Below, piece after piece: positions 6,645 to 13,948 of a DNA stretch of 19,535 nucleotides. The stretch covers positions 1-19,535 of the forward strand of contig CAZNFI010000044.1 in the NCBI GenBank assembly GCA_964572185.1, read 5' to 3'. Origin of the DNA: Azophilus sp964572185. GTDB taxonomy: Bacteria; Pseudomonadota; Gammaproteobacteria; Pseudomonadales; Azotimanducaceae. The notes under the pieces are model-generated. The model worked only from the letters and a program-made list of their open reading frames with translations, was not told the origin of the DNA and made no database searches. A program made the position numbers and the translations under genes. Within the stretch, counting starts at the first letter, position 1; the number at the start of each line of letters is the position of its first letter.

Positions 6645-7658
6645 TCAGGCGTCAACCGACAGCAGGTCCAGGGCCAGCCGGGCACGGTCGGTTACTCCGT
6701 TCCTGTGGCCCTCCAGGTCGAAATCGGTGCGCTCGCCCATGGCGCCGACCAGGTAGCGCTTGTAAACCCCCTGGGAAATCGCCGCCAGGCGCCAGTGGGA
6801 AAAGGCCCGGTAGTAACCGATGCCTGCGAGGCTGCGGCCGGTTAGCTGTACATAGCGCTCGCCGATCGCTTCCCGGGATGGAAAGCCGCCGGCTGCGGTA
6901 GTCGCCTCCACCACGTCCACCTCGCCGGGGCCGATCCAGGAATTCAGCAGGTAACCCACATCCGCCAGCGGGTCGCCCAGGGTGCACAGTTCCCAATCGA
7001 GTACGGCACGCACCCGGCCATTGCCGACGATCATGTTGCCGAGCCGAAAGTCACCGTGCACGATGGCCGAGCCGACCTGTTCCGGCATCCGCTCTTCCAG
7101 GATGCGGGCGATTTCCTCCATTTCCGGAATCTCGTGGGTCTTGCTCGCTTCCCATTGCCGTTTCCAGCGCTTGAGCTGCCGGGCCAGGTATGCCTCACGG
7201 CGACCAAGGTCGCCCAGCCCCACCTGGTCCGGTTCCAGGTTATGCAGCCCGGCCAGCACCTCGATGGCGTGCATGCCTGTCCGGTAGCGCTGCGCCTCGC
7301 TCAGATTGCGCGCGGCTTCGGCATCGTGCAGCACCGCACCGTCGACAAACGCCATGACATAGAACGGCGCTTCGTTCACGTCTGTATCGCGGCACAGCCC
7401 GATGGCCCGGGGCACCGGCACGCCGGAGTCACGCAGCCCGTCGATGATCTTGTGCTCCCGGCCCATGTCGTGGGCGCTCTCCAGTACATGGCCGAGCGGC
7501 GGGCGGCGCAACACGAAGGCGGCGCCGGTGCGATCGGTGAAGCGGTAGGTGAGGTTGGAGTGGCCGCCGGCGATCAGGGCAAATTCCAGCGGCGGCTGCA
7601 ATCCTTCCATGTGCTCTTCGAGCCAACGGGTAACCCGCGTTTCGTTTATGCCTTCCAT
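6645..7658 (-). CDS. APH-like phosphotransferase (ACAD10/11 N-terminal kinase type)
   Basis: A 337-residue protein with the aminoglycoside-phosphotransferase/choline-kinase fold. Visible motifs are a glycine-rich loop, AGGHSNLTYRF (30-40), a VLRRPP strand (49-54), the catalytic loop HGDFRLGN (H201, D203, N208), and the metal-binding LDWE (D221). The VLRRPP and LDWELCTLGDPLADVGYLL segments are characteristic of the subgroup related to the N-terminal domain of animal ACAD10/ACAD11. That subgroup phosphorylates hydroxyacyl-CoAs so that an acyl-CoA dehydrogenase domain can eliminate the phosphate. This is established for ACAD10/11-type enzymes and is only inferred here. An acyl-CoA dehydrogenase is encoded nearby at 9461-10579, on the opposite strand. 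The ATG at 7658 has a moderate AGGTGCAGG upstream. The gene is transcribed divergently from the nitroreductase gene across 248 bp. Confidence 0.88.
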   Translation of the reverse strand: MEGINETRVTRWLEEHMEGLQPPLEFALIAGGHSNLTYRFTDRTGAAFVLRRPPLGHVLESAHDMGREHKIIDGLRDSGVPVPRAIGLCRDTDVNEAPFYVMAFVDGAVLHDAEAARNLSEAQRYRTGMHAIEVLAGLHNLEPDQVGLGDLGRREAYLARQLKRWKRQWEASKTHEIPEMEEIARILEERMPEQVGSAIVHGDFRLGNMIVGNGRVRAVLDWELCTLGDPLADVGYLLNSWIGPGEVDVVEATTAAGGFPSREAIGERYVQLTGRSLAGIGYYRAFSHWRLAAISQGVYKRYLVGAMGERTDFDLEGHRNGVTDRARLALDLLSVDA

Positions 7659-7849
7659 CGTGCCTGCACCTGGCCTGCCCCGAACAAATGTAATGCTTTT
7701 GGGGTGCCCTGGGGAACCTCCCTGGTGCGGCGACCGGCGTCATCCGGGCCTCCGGCACCGCGTGGCCACTCGCCGCCCGGAAAAACCACATCGCGAGACG
7801 CTTGTTCCATGCGAGCCTGCGCCGCGGAACACGCATTGCCGCCAACTCG

Positions 7850-7878
7850 TTGTATGAAAGTACGCAAACGGCTAGTCT
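7850..7878 (+). promoter_or_regulatory. Possible sigma70 promoter of the nitroreductase operon
   Basis: TTGTAT (7850-7855) and TAGTCT (7873-7878) are separated by 17 bp and lie about 30 bp before the nitroreductase start. The match is moderate. Confidence 0.4.
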
Positions 7879-7906
7879 GACGGCGATTGCAAGAGGGAGC
7901 TTGTTC

Positions 7907-8563
7907 ATGTCGACCGATGTGCTCTACAACCTGATGAGCAGCCAGCGGGCCATCCGCCGGCTCAAACCGGACCCGATCCCCGGCGATGTACTGCAACGGA
8001 TCATGCAGGCGGCGGCCTGGGCGCCCACCGGCGGCAACCGGCAGCCCTGGCGCATCGTCATGGTGCACGAGCGGGCCGCCAAGCAACGCATGGGCGAACT
8101 GTACACGGTACGCTGGAACGCCTTTACCGAGATCTACCGCAAGCGTTTCGTGGACGCGCCGGAAGAGCAGCGGCAGCAGGAGGAGCGTACTATCGCCGCC
8201 GGCGACTATCTGGCCGAGCACTTTGCGGATGTCCCGGTCGTTGCGGTGGTCTGCTTCAATCCGAAATTCATGGCAGTGACCGATGCCGGCCAGGATCGCG
8301 TGTCGGTGGTTGGCGGCGGCTCGGTGTATACCGCCGTGCAGAACCTGATGCTCGCCTGCCGGGCGGAAGGCGTGGGTTGCGTGCTGACCACGCTGTTGTG
8401 CATGGACGAACCCGACGTGCGCGAACTGCTGGCGATCGATGGCGACTGGTATACGGCCGCGCATGTGCCCATGGGCTACCCGGTGGCCGGAGGCTACGGC
8501 CCCACGGCGCGCATGCCGTTGTCCGAACTCTTCTACAAGGATACCTGGGGCACCGCGATCTGA
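7907..8563 (+). CDS. Nitroreductase-family flavoprotein
   Basis: A 218-residue FMN-dependent oxidoreductase of the nitroreductase superfamily. The N-terminus has the typical flavin-contact pattern SSQRAIRRLKPDPIP (11-25), followed by AAAWAPTGGNRQPWRI (35-50). The C-terminus carries MGYPVAGGYGPTARMPLSEL, the usual C-terminal strand of the fold. Family members reduce nitroaromatics, quinones or enones with NAD(P)H; the substrate here is unknown. The ATG at 7907 is chosen because AGAGGGAG lies about 7 bp upstream; the open frame extends 35 codons further but without coding character. It leads a probable operon with the crotonase-family gene 45 bp downstream and the acyl-CoA dehydrogenase after that. 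A reductive step in a CoA-ester degradation pathway is therefore a reasonable inference. Confidence 0.9.
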   Translation: MSTDVLYNLMSSQRAIRRLKPDPIPGDVLQRIMQAAAWAPTGGNRQPWRIVMVHERAAKQRMGELYTVRWNAFTEIYRKRFVDAPEEQRQQEERTIAAGDYLAEHFADVPVVAVVCFNPKFMAVTDAGQDRVSVVGGGSVYTAVQNLMLACRAEGVGCVLTTLLCMDEPDVRELLAIDGDWYTAAHVPMGYPVAGGYGPTARMPLSELFYKDTWGTAI

Positions 8564-8608
8564 GACGCCGGCGCCCCGGGAATCAGCGCGCGATACAAGG
8601 GAGAATCC

Positions 8609-9400
8609 ATGAATTTCAGCGAGTACCAACGCATGCGGCTGACCCACAGCGGCCGCACTCTCACCATTACCCTGGACAACGGCCGCATGAACGCCATAGA
8701 CGGGCGCATGCACGAGGAACTGGCGCGGGTGTTTCTCGATGCCCAGGACCACCAGGGCAGCGACCTGGTCATTCTCACCGGCGCCGGGCGCGCGTTCTGT
8801 GCCGGGGGGGACATGGACTGGTTCAAGATGACCATCGAGGACCCCCGGGAATTTCGAGCCATCGCCACCGACGCCAAGCGTATCGTGACCTCGCTGCTCG
8901 ACCTCGAGAAGCCGCTGATCTGCCGCCTGAACGGCGCGGCCGCGGGGCTCGGCGCCACCATCGCGCTGATGAGCGATGTCATCATCGCAGCGGAGACCGC
9001 CGTGATCGGCGACCCGCACGTCAAGGTCGGGCTGGTGGCCGGCGATGGCGGCGCCATCATCTGGCCGCAGTTGATCGGCTACGCCCGGGCCAAGGAACTG
9101 CTGATGACCGGCGATTTCGTGCCCGCCGGCAGAGCCGAGCAGCTCGGGCTCATCAACTACGCCGTGCCCGCCGATGAACTCGATGCCAAGGTGGACGAGA
9201 TGGCCGGCAAGATTCTCGGCAACCCGCGCTGGGCGGTGCGCTGGACCAAGACGGTCACCAACATCCCGCTGCGGGAACTGGCCGCCCGCCTGGCCGACCC
9301 GGCGCTCGGCTACGAGATTCTCACCAACATGACCGACGACCGCCGGGAAGCCGTGGCCGCCTTCGTCGAGAAACGCAATCCCGAATTCACCGGAGAGTAA
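8609..9400 (+). CDS. Enoyl-CoA hydratase/isomerase (crotonase) family protein, atypical active site
   Basis: A 263-residue crotonase-fold protein that binds acyl-CoA. The oxyanion-hole regions are present: GAGRAFCAGGD (58-68) and NGAAAGLGA (108-116). By alignment to rat mitochondrial hydratase, the two catalytic glutamates (E144, E164) correspond to T117 (GLGATIALMSD) and H137 (GDPHVKVGLVAGDGG). Classical water addition therefore looks unlikely, and isomerase, hydrolase or another crotonase chemistry is possible. The HVKVGLVAGDGGA segment is familiar from a crotonase subgroup with poorly defined function. The ATG at 8609 follows AAGGGAGAATCC, a good ribosome binding site. The stop codon is 3 bp before the probable start region of the acyl-CoA dehydrogenase, so translational coupling is likely. 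Confidence 0.9.
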   Translation: MNFSEYQRMRLTHSGRTLTITLDNGRMNAIDGRMHEELARVFLDAQDHQGSDLVILTGAGRAFCAGGDMDWFKMTIEDPREFRAIATDAKRIVTSLLDLEKPLICRLNGAAAGLGATIALMSDVIIAAETAVIGDPHVKVGLVAGDGGAIIWPQLIGYARAKELLMTGDFVPAGRAEQLGLINYAVPADELDAKVDEMAGKILGNPRWAVRWTKTVTNIPLRELAARLADPALGYEILTNMTDDRREAVAAFVEKRNPEFTGE

Positions 9401-9460
9401 CCAATCAGCCTGCAGACCTTCACCGACGAGCCGGAATACATCGGCCAACTGCGGCAGCAA

Positions 9461-10579
9461 TTGCAGCGCTTCGTGGAAACCGAGGCGCCCCGCGAAAAGC
9501 GCCGCGAGTGGGACCGCAACCACACCTTTCCCCGCGACCTGCACCGGCGACTGTGCGAATTGGGCATCATGGGGCTGACCATCGACGAGCAATATGGCGG
9601 TTCCGGCCGCGACATACTGGCCGCCGTAGCCGTCATCGAGGAACTGTGCCGGGCCGGCCCGTTCCTCGCCGGGCCCTTTATCCACACCGCCTTCTACGGC
9701 GGCATCAACGTCTCTGAGAACGGTTCCGAAGCGCAGAAGCGCGAACTGCTGCCGCGCCTGGCACGGGGCGAGATTCTTTTCGCCTACGGTCTCTCGGAAC
9801 CGAACGTGGGCGGCGATCTTGCCAACGTCGAGACCCGGGCGGAACGCCGGGGCGACAGGATCGTCGTCAACGGCGCCAAGCGCTGGTGCACCGGCGCCGA
9901 CTTCGCCGACTATATCTACTGCCTGGTGCGTTCCGGTCCGGCAGGCGAGCGCTACCGGAATCTTTCGTTTCTGCTGATCCCTACCGACGCGCCGGGGTTG
10001 TCGATGCAATCCATCGAACACGTCAACCTGCGCTACACGCTTTCGTCGGATGTCTTTTTCGACAACGTCGAACTGCCCCTGTCGTCGATAGTCGGCGGCG
10101 AGGAGATGTGGAACCAGGGCTGGCGGCAACTGGCCGGCGAGGCGTTGAGCGTCGAGAAAATCGAGATATCGGCGGTCGCCTTCGGTATCGCCCAGGCGGC
10201 CCTCGAGGAAGCCTGGGCATACGCCGAAGAGCGAGTGCAGTTCGGCAAGACCATCGCCAACCACCAGGCCATCCGCCACAAGCTGGTCACCGCCCGAACC
10301 AAGCTGGAAGCCTGCCGTCACCTGCTGTATCACAGCGCCTGGCTGGCCCACAACCGCCGCCCCTGCGCCATCGAGACCAGCATGGCTAAGCTGTTCTGCG
10401 CCGATGCGGGCGTGGAAATCGCGCTGGCCTGCCAGCAGGTGATGGGCGCCTATGCGCTCTCCGACGGCTACGACATCGAACGCAATGTCCGCGACCTGCT
10501 CGGCATGCCCATCGTCGGCGGCTCTTCGGACATGCAGCGCAATAACCTGGCCTCGCTGTGGCGGCTCGGACGGGAGTGA
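9461..10579 (+). CDS. Acyl-CoA dehydrogenase family protein, start codon uncertain
   Basis: An FAD-dependent acyl-CoA dehydrogenase. Family motifs are FAYGLSEPNVGGDLANVETR (107-126, flavin contact), GAKRWCTGADFADYI (138-152), RVQFGKTIANHQAIRHKL (258-275), and MPIVGGSSDMQRNNLA (349-364). At the position of the MCAD catalytic base (E376) there is G353, as in subgroups that carry the base elsewhere or catalyse other chemistry. The first recognised start codon is TTG at 9461, giving 372 residues. The family N-terminal helix begins earlier, however: in frame from 9404, ATC-AGC-CTG-CAG-ACC reads ISLQTFTDEPEYIGQLRQQ, directly behind GGAGAG at 9392-9397. The true start is probably the non-canonical ATC at 9404, or a sequence error or mutation of ATG. 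It is the third gene of the nitroreductase-crotonase operon. Partnership with the kinase-like gene at 6645-7658 is possible. Confidence 0.88.
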   Translation: MQRFVETEAPREKRREWDRNHTFPRDLHRRLCELGIMGLTIDEQYGGSGRDILAAVAVIEELCRAGPFLAGPFIHTAFYGGINVSENGSEAQKRELLPRLARGEILFAYGLSEPNVGGDLANVETRAERRGDRIVVNGAKRWCTGADFADYIYCLVRSGPAGERYRNLSFLLIPTDAPGLSMQSIEHVNLRYTLSSDVFFDNVELPLSSIVGGEEMWNQGWRQLAGEALSVEKIEISAVAFGIAQAALEEAWAYAEERVQFGKTIANHQAIRHKLVTARTKLEACRHLLYHSAWLAHNRRPCAIETSMAKLFCADAGVEIALACQQVMGAYALSDGYDIERNVRDLLGMPIVGGSSDMQRNNLASLWRLGRE

Positions 10580-10620
10580 CCGGGCGCGGCTAACGGGCCG
10601 GCGGTGTCGCCACGGGAGTT

Positions 10621-10651
10621 GCAATTTTCGATTTCGATGGACGAAACTTGC
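10621..10651. repeat. Imperfect inverted repeat upstream of the M48 gene
   Basis: GCAATTTTCG and CGAAACTTGC are complementary at nine of ten positions, with an 11-nt loop. It lies between the acyl-CoA dehydrogenase and the protease gene. There is no T-run, so a terminator is not supported; it could be an operator or chance. Confidence 0.3.
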
Positions 10652-10676
10652 ATCGCCGTTCCCCGGAAGCCACGCC

Positions 10677-11486
10677 ATGACCCGTCCAGCATTTGGTGGC
10701 CTGATGCTACTGGCCGCGCTGGCCGCCTGCACGACCAGCCCCACCGGCCGCAGCCAGTTTCTGCTGATCTCGCCGGATGCGGCCATCGCCGAGTCGCGCG
10801 TGGCCTACATTTCCACCGTCCGCCAACTGCAGCAGCGGGACAAGCTGCTCGATGACCCGGTGCTGGCCGAACGGCTGCGCAACATTACCGGACGCCTGGT
10901 CGCCGAAACGGTGCGGCGCTACCCGCACACCGCCAACTGGCGCTGGAGCGTCGCGCTGATCGATGGGCCGGATACCGTCAACGCCTGGTGCATGGCCGGG
11001 GGGCGCATGGCCGTGTACAGCGGTCTCGTCGAAAAACTCGACCTCACCGACGATGAGATCGCCCAGATCATGGGCCACGAGATTTCGCACGCCGTCGCCA
11101 ACCACACCGCCGAACGCATGTCGATGGCCATCGCCCAGGGGCTCGGCGTGACCACCGTGGCCATCGCCACCGACAATGCGGCGCTGCAAACGGGTGCGGC
11201 GCTGGCGGCCGTGCTCGCCATCGGTTTGCCCAACAGCCGCGTGGCGGAGTCGGAGGCCGACCGCATGGGCATCGAGATCGCCGCGCGCGCCGGCTACGAG
11301 CCGCATGCCGCGGTAACCCTGTGGCAGAAGATGGAACGACACGGCAGCAGGCGGCCACCGGAATTCCTGAGCACTCACCCGAGCCCCGGCAACCGGGGTC
11401 AGGCACTGGCGGCCCTCGGCGGGCAGATGCGAGGACTGAAACCCGCTATACCGCCGCGACCACACCCGGTGCAGATGCTGCCCTGA
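10677..11486 (+). CDS. M48-family zinc metalloprotease, lipoprotein
   Basis: A 269-residue membrane-anchored protease. The start at 10677 gives a lipoprotein signal, MTRPAFGGLMLLAALAAC, with lipidation expected at C18. The frame remains open upstream, but only over the tail of the preceding gene. The zinc site is HEISH (H134, E135, H138), with the third ligand E191 in ESEADRMG, the standard M48 arrangement. The C-terminal STHPSPGNR (232-240) matches the M48 lipoprotein/Oma1-like subgroup (the BepA, LoiP and YcaL type), which degrades or assists damaged outer-membrane or periplasmic proteins. That role is inferred from the family. It is about 100 bp downstream of the acyl-CoA dehydrogenase and convergent with the phosphotriesterase-family gene, whose stop is 11 bp away. 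Confidence 0.92.
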   Translation: MTRPAFGGLMLLAALAACTTSPTGRSQFLLISPDAAIAESRVAYISTVRQLQQRDKLLDDPVLAERLRNITGRLVAETVRRYPHTANWRWSVALIDGPDTVNAWCMAGGRMAVYSGLVEKLDLTDDEIAQIMGHEISHAVANHTAERMSMAIAQGLGVTTVAIATDNAALQTGAALAAVLAIGLPNSRVAESEADRMGIEIAARAGYEPHAAVTLWQKMERHGSRRPPEFLSTHPSPGNRGQALAALGGQMRGLKPAIPPRPHPVQMLP

Positions 11487-11491
11487 CCATA

Positions 11492-11506
11492 ATCGCCTCA
11501 GGCGAT
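11492..11506. terminator. Short convergent hairpin between two gene ends
   Basis: ATCGCC-TCA-GGCGAT is a perfect 6-bp stem that includes the stop of the phosphotriesterase gene and lies 6 bp after the protease stop. No T-run follows on either strand, so termination is only a weak possibility. Confidence 0.25.
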
Positions 11507-12646
11507 AGTCAACAGTTCCCGCGGGTTGTCCACGATGATCTGCTGAATAAGGCCCTCATCGAAGCCCTTGTAGCGCATCAGCGCCGTTACCGACTCGGGG
11601 ATGTGCTGCCAACCGTGGCCGCCGTACTTGCGCTGCCAGTGCTGCAGCGCGATGTCGTGTGATATCAGGATCCTGGACGCATGCCCGGCCTCCACCAGCG
11701 CCATGATCTCATTCAGGCGCATGGCATCGTTGGGCTGGTCCACGTTGCTGCGCTGACGGTAGGACTCTTCCCAGCCGAAGCAGTCGAACTCCAGGTACAT
11801 GCCGGTCTTGGCCAGCTCCAGGAACGGTTCCGGGTCGAAGGAATTCGGCGCCGGGCGGCTCGCCAGCCGATGGTCGAGGTGGCACATCACCACCCGCGGC
11901 ATGTCGGCCCGCTCTTCCTCGAGCACGCGCACCGCCGCCCAGATGGCATCCGGCCCGAAACCCGGGTGCACGCTCACCGGGGCGCCGCTGGCGCGCTGGG
12001 CCCGGGCCGATGCGCGCAGCACCTTTTCTTCGTCCGGGTGCATCCGGGTGCCAAGGCCGACTTCGCCGATGATGCCGGCCTGCACGCCGCCCGCCACGCC
12101 CTGGTCGAGGTCGCGCAGAATGCGCTGTTCGACGGCATCGATGTCGAGGGTGGCGACTTCCGCCGGGTGATACTCCTGAGTGTAGTAGCTGGTCGCCATC
12201 ACCACGTGCACGCCGGTGGCGCGGGATACCTGCTGCAGGCCGACCGGGTCGCGGCCGAGGCCGATGGAGGTCTGGTCCACCAGGCAGCCGCCGCCGTGAC
12301 GCTTGAACAGGTTCGCCTCGTGGATGACGTCTTCGATGTCGGCAATCTTGTAGTCGCCGTAATAGAACCAGTTGCGCGCCACATCGCCGCGGTTTTCCAG
12401 GCAAATGGGCTGATTCCACTTGGCCCGCCAGGTGGCCGCCATGCCCGGCCCCCCCTCGCCTGGCTCGAAACCCGCTTCCGGAACGCTGGCTGCCTTCTTG
12501 CCCGACTCGGTCTGGTCAATGAGCATCTCCGCCGAGCAGGCGCCGAGCGTCATGTCCACCAGCACATGCTCGTGGGGCAGAGTCAGGCCCAGTTGTTCCG
12601 GGGCCACCGGGCCCAGGACGGTTTGCACGAATCCCTTGTGAATCAT
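11498..12646 (-). CDS. Phosphotriesterase-family amidohydrolase
   Basis: A 382-residue TIM-barrel metal-dependent hydrolase of the PTE family. The binuclear metal set is complete: HEH (H25, H27) at the end of strand 1, E195 in IIGEVGLG, H227 in VSVHPGF, H256 in VMCHLDH, and D331 in ISHDIAL. A glutamate (E195) takes the bridging position that is a carboxylated lysine in classic phosphotriesterase, as in several related families (PHP/PTE-like lactonases and phosphoesterases). Lactone, ester or phosphoester hydrolysis is possible, and the substrate is not readable. The ATG at 12646 is selected because GGGAGA lies upstream and MIHKGFVQTVLGPVAPEQLGLTLPHEH matches the family N-terminus. It follows the PhyH paralog by 75 bp on the same strand, so the two are probably co-transcribed and act on one compound. 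Confidence 0.92.
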   Translation of the reverse strand: MIHKGFVQTVLGPVAPEQLGLTLPHEHVLVDMTLGACSAEMLIDQTESGKKAASVPEAGFEPGEGGPGMAATWRAKWNQPICLENRGDVARNWFYYGDYKIADIEDVIHEANLFKRHGGGCLVDQTSIGLGRDPVGLQQVSRATGVHVVMATSYYTQEYHPAEVATLDIDAVEQRILRDLDQGVAGGVQAGIIGEVGLGTRMHPDEEKVLRASARAQRASGAPVSVHPGFGPDAIWAAVRVLEEERADMPRVVMCHLDHRLASRPAPNSFDPEPFLELAKTGMYLEFDCFGWEESYRQRSNVDQPNDAMRLNEIMALVEAGHASRILISHDIALQHWQRKYGGHGWQHIPESVTALMRYKGFDEGLIQQIIVDNPRELLTIA

Positions 12647-12721
12647 TGCAGCTGTTCTCCCGCGAGATTTTCCGACTTGTCCTTGCGCGCCGGTTGCGCA
12701 AGGCACCGGCGGCCCATGCCG

Positions 12722-13621
12722 CTATGAATACTGGCTGTAACCCGACCGCGACTGGCGCAACAGGGTAACGTCCGGCCCTTCATCCGCCCAGCCGTACCCG
12801 TCGTGCATGCCCATGAGCGTGCGCAGGCGAGGCGGATGCCGATCGAGCATTGCCTGGGTCACCCGGTCACGATAGCACTCCTGGGTGGTCATGTACTCCC
12901 GGCAGAAATAAAGCAGCATCGACACACGCAGGCCCGGCGCGGTACGCGGGAACGGCGCATGCCAGGTATTGCCGTGCCATACAATCAGCGAACCGGCGGG
13001 GGCCGCCACCGGTACCACCGCATCGAGCGACTCGTCCGGCGTCGGCTGCCGGCACAGCTTGTGGCTGCCCGGCAGGTAGCCGAGCGCGCCGTTTTCCAGG
13101 GTGTAGTCGGTGAGCACCCAGGTGGCGCTCGCCACCTGGGAGTATGGCGGAAAGGGCGCGGGTACGCCGCGGCTGTCGCTGTGCAGCCCCTGCACCCTGG
13201 GCGGGCCCTCCCAGTCAACCGGGCCCTTCACCAGGGCGGAACTGTTGGACAGCTTGGCACTGTAGCCCACCAGGTAGGTCACCAGTGCCAGGCAGGCGCG
13301 GTTCATCAGGGCATCCGCAAAAACGGGATCGTCAAACAGGATGTGCCACATCCAGGCCTCGCCTTTCTGGCCTGATGTGGCCGGGATGTTGGCGTGCGTG
13401 GCGCCCTGGTCGAAGTCCGGTTTTACCCCGGTGCGGCGCTCGGCGAGATCGAGAACCGCATCGCGCAGGCGGATGGTAAATTCCCGCGGCGCCAGCAGCT
13501 GCGGCGGCACCACCGTCAGACCATAGGCATCGAGCTCGGAAACCTGGGCCTCGAGGTTGAGTTCCCGCATCTCTGCAAGTATGGAATCGAGGGCTTCGGC
13601 GGTGGCGTCAACGGCGGGCAT
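12722..13621 (-). CDS. Phytanoyl-CoA dioxygenase (PhyH) family protein, paralog 2
   Basis: A 299-residue Fe(II)/2-oxoglutarate oxygenase. Iron ligands are visible as LHSD (H147, D149) and NTWH (H221), with R232 in PRTAPGLR as the likely 2-oxoglutarate contact. ENGALGYLPGSHKL (176-189) and PAGSLIVWHGNTWH mark the barrel core. It shares motif order and long similar blocks with the gene at 2027-3001. Its middle region differs, with an insertion around QKGEAWMWH (85-93), and it lacks the N-terminal extension, so substrate range probably differs. The ATG at 13621 is preceded by a modest GGAG. It leads a two-gene minus-strand unit with the phosphotriesterase-family hydrolase, with a promoter candidate 67-94 bp upstream. 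Confidence 0.92.
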   Translation of the reverse strand: MPAVDATAEALDSILAEMRELNLEAQVSELDAYGLTVVPPQLLAPREFTIRLRDAVLDLAERRTGVKPDFDQGATHANIPATSGQKGEAWMWHILFDDPVFADALMNRACLALVTYLVGYSAKLSNSSALVKGPVDWEGPPRVQGLHSDSRGVPAPFPPYSQVASATWVLTDYTLENGALGYLPGSHKLCRQPTPDESLDAVVPVAAPAGSLIVWHGNTWHAPFPRTAPGLRVSMLLYFCREYMTTQECYRDRVTQAMLDRHPPRLRTLMGMHDGYGWADEGPDVTLLRQSRSGYSQYS

Positions 13622-13687
13622 GATTGAATGGCTCCGGCTGCATGATCGGCTGGGTTGGCGGCTTTTACCCCGTCCTGACAGTCAACG

Positions 13688-13715
13688 ATAGTACAACCAC
13701 CCGCCGACAACGCAA
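13688..13715 (-). promoter_or_regulatory. Possible sigma70 promoter of the PhyH-hydrolase unit
   Basis: Read on the minus strand, TTGCGT (13715-13710) and TACTAT (13693-13688) are separated by 16 bp. Predicted initiation is near 13681, giving a leader of about 60 nt to the ATG at 13621. The -10 region includes TTGTACT, part of the element seen upstream of the MerR gene, but the rest of that element is absent. Confidence 0.4.
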
Positions 13716-13948
13716 CCAGACCTGCCTGGGCGCGCTCATTCATCATCAGGTTTGGCAGACCGGTTTCAGCCTGCCGACAGACGATCGCTTTCGGCACACC
13801 CCGCATGGCGACGGCGACATTGCTGCACAAGCGGCTCTGATGACTGCCGTCGAGCAGGCGCAAAAGATCTCCCGCCTGTGCCACGCCCCGATGACAGCAT
13901 TGGTTCGGGTCCGGGGTGGCCTGCGTCAATGATCCGTTGCCTGGGGCG
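13716..13948. other. Intergenic stretch with no supportable gene
   Basis: The space between the glycerol kinase stop and the PhyH promoter candidate has open frames on both strands, but none has recognisable motifs, a good ribosome binding site or a family match that I know. I see no terminator or repeat in it. Confidence 0.5.

Noticed and set aside
7646..10786. A 1046-codon open frame on the minus strand antisense to the nitroreductase, crotonase and dehydrogenase genes
   Set aside because: It mirrors strongly supported genes in GC-rich DNA, has His/Gly/Val-rich composition and no family motifs. It is a typical antisense artefact.
13624..13932. A 102-codon frame in the glpK-PhyH gap
   Set aside because: No recognised family and no good ribosome binding site, and it would run against the promoter of the PhyH unit. 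The evidence is too weak to call it a gene.
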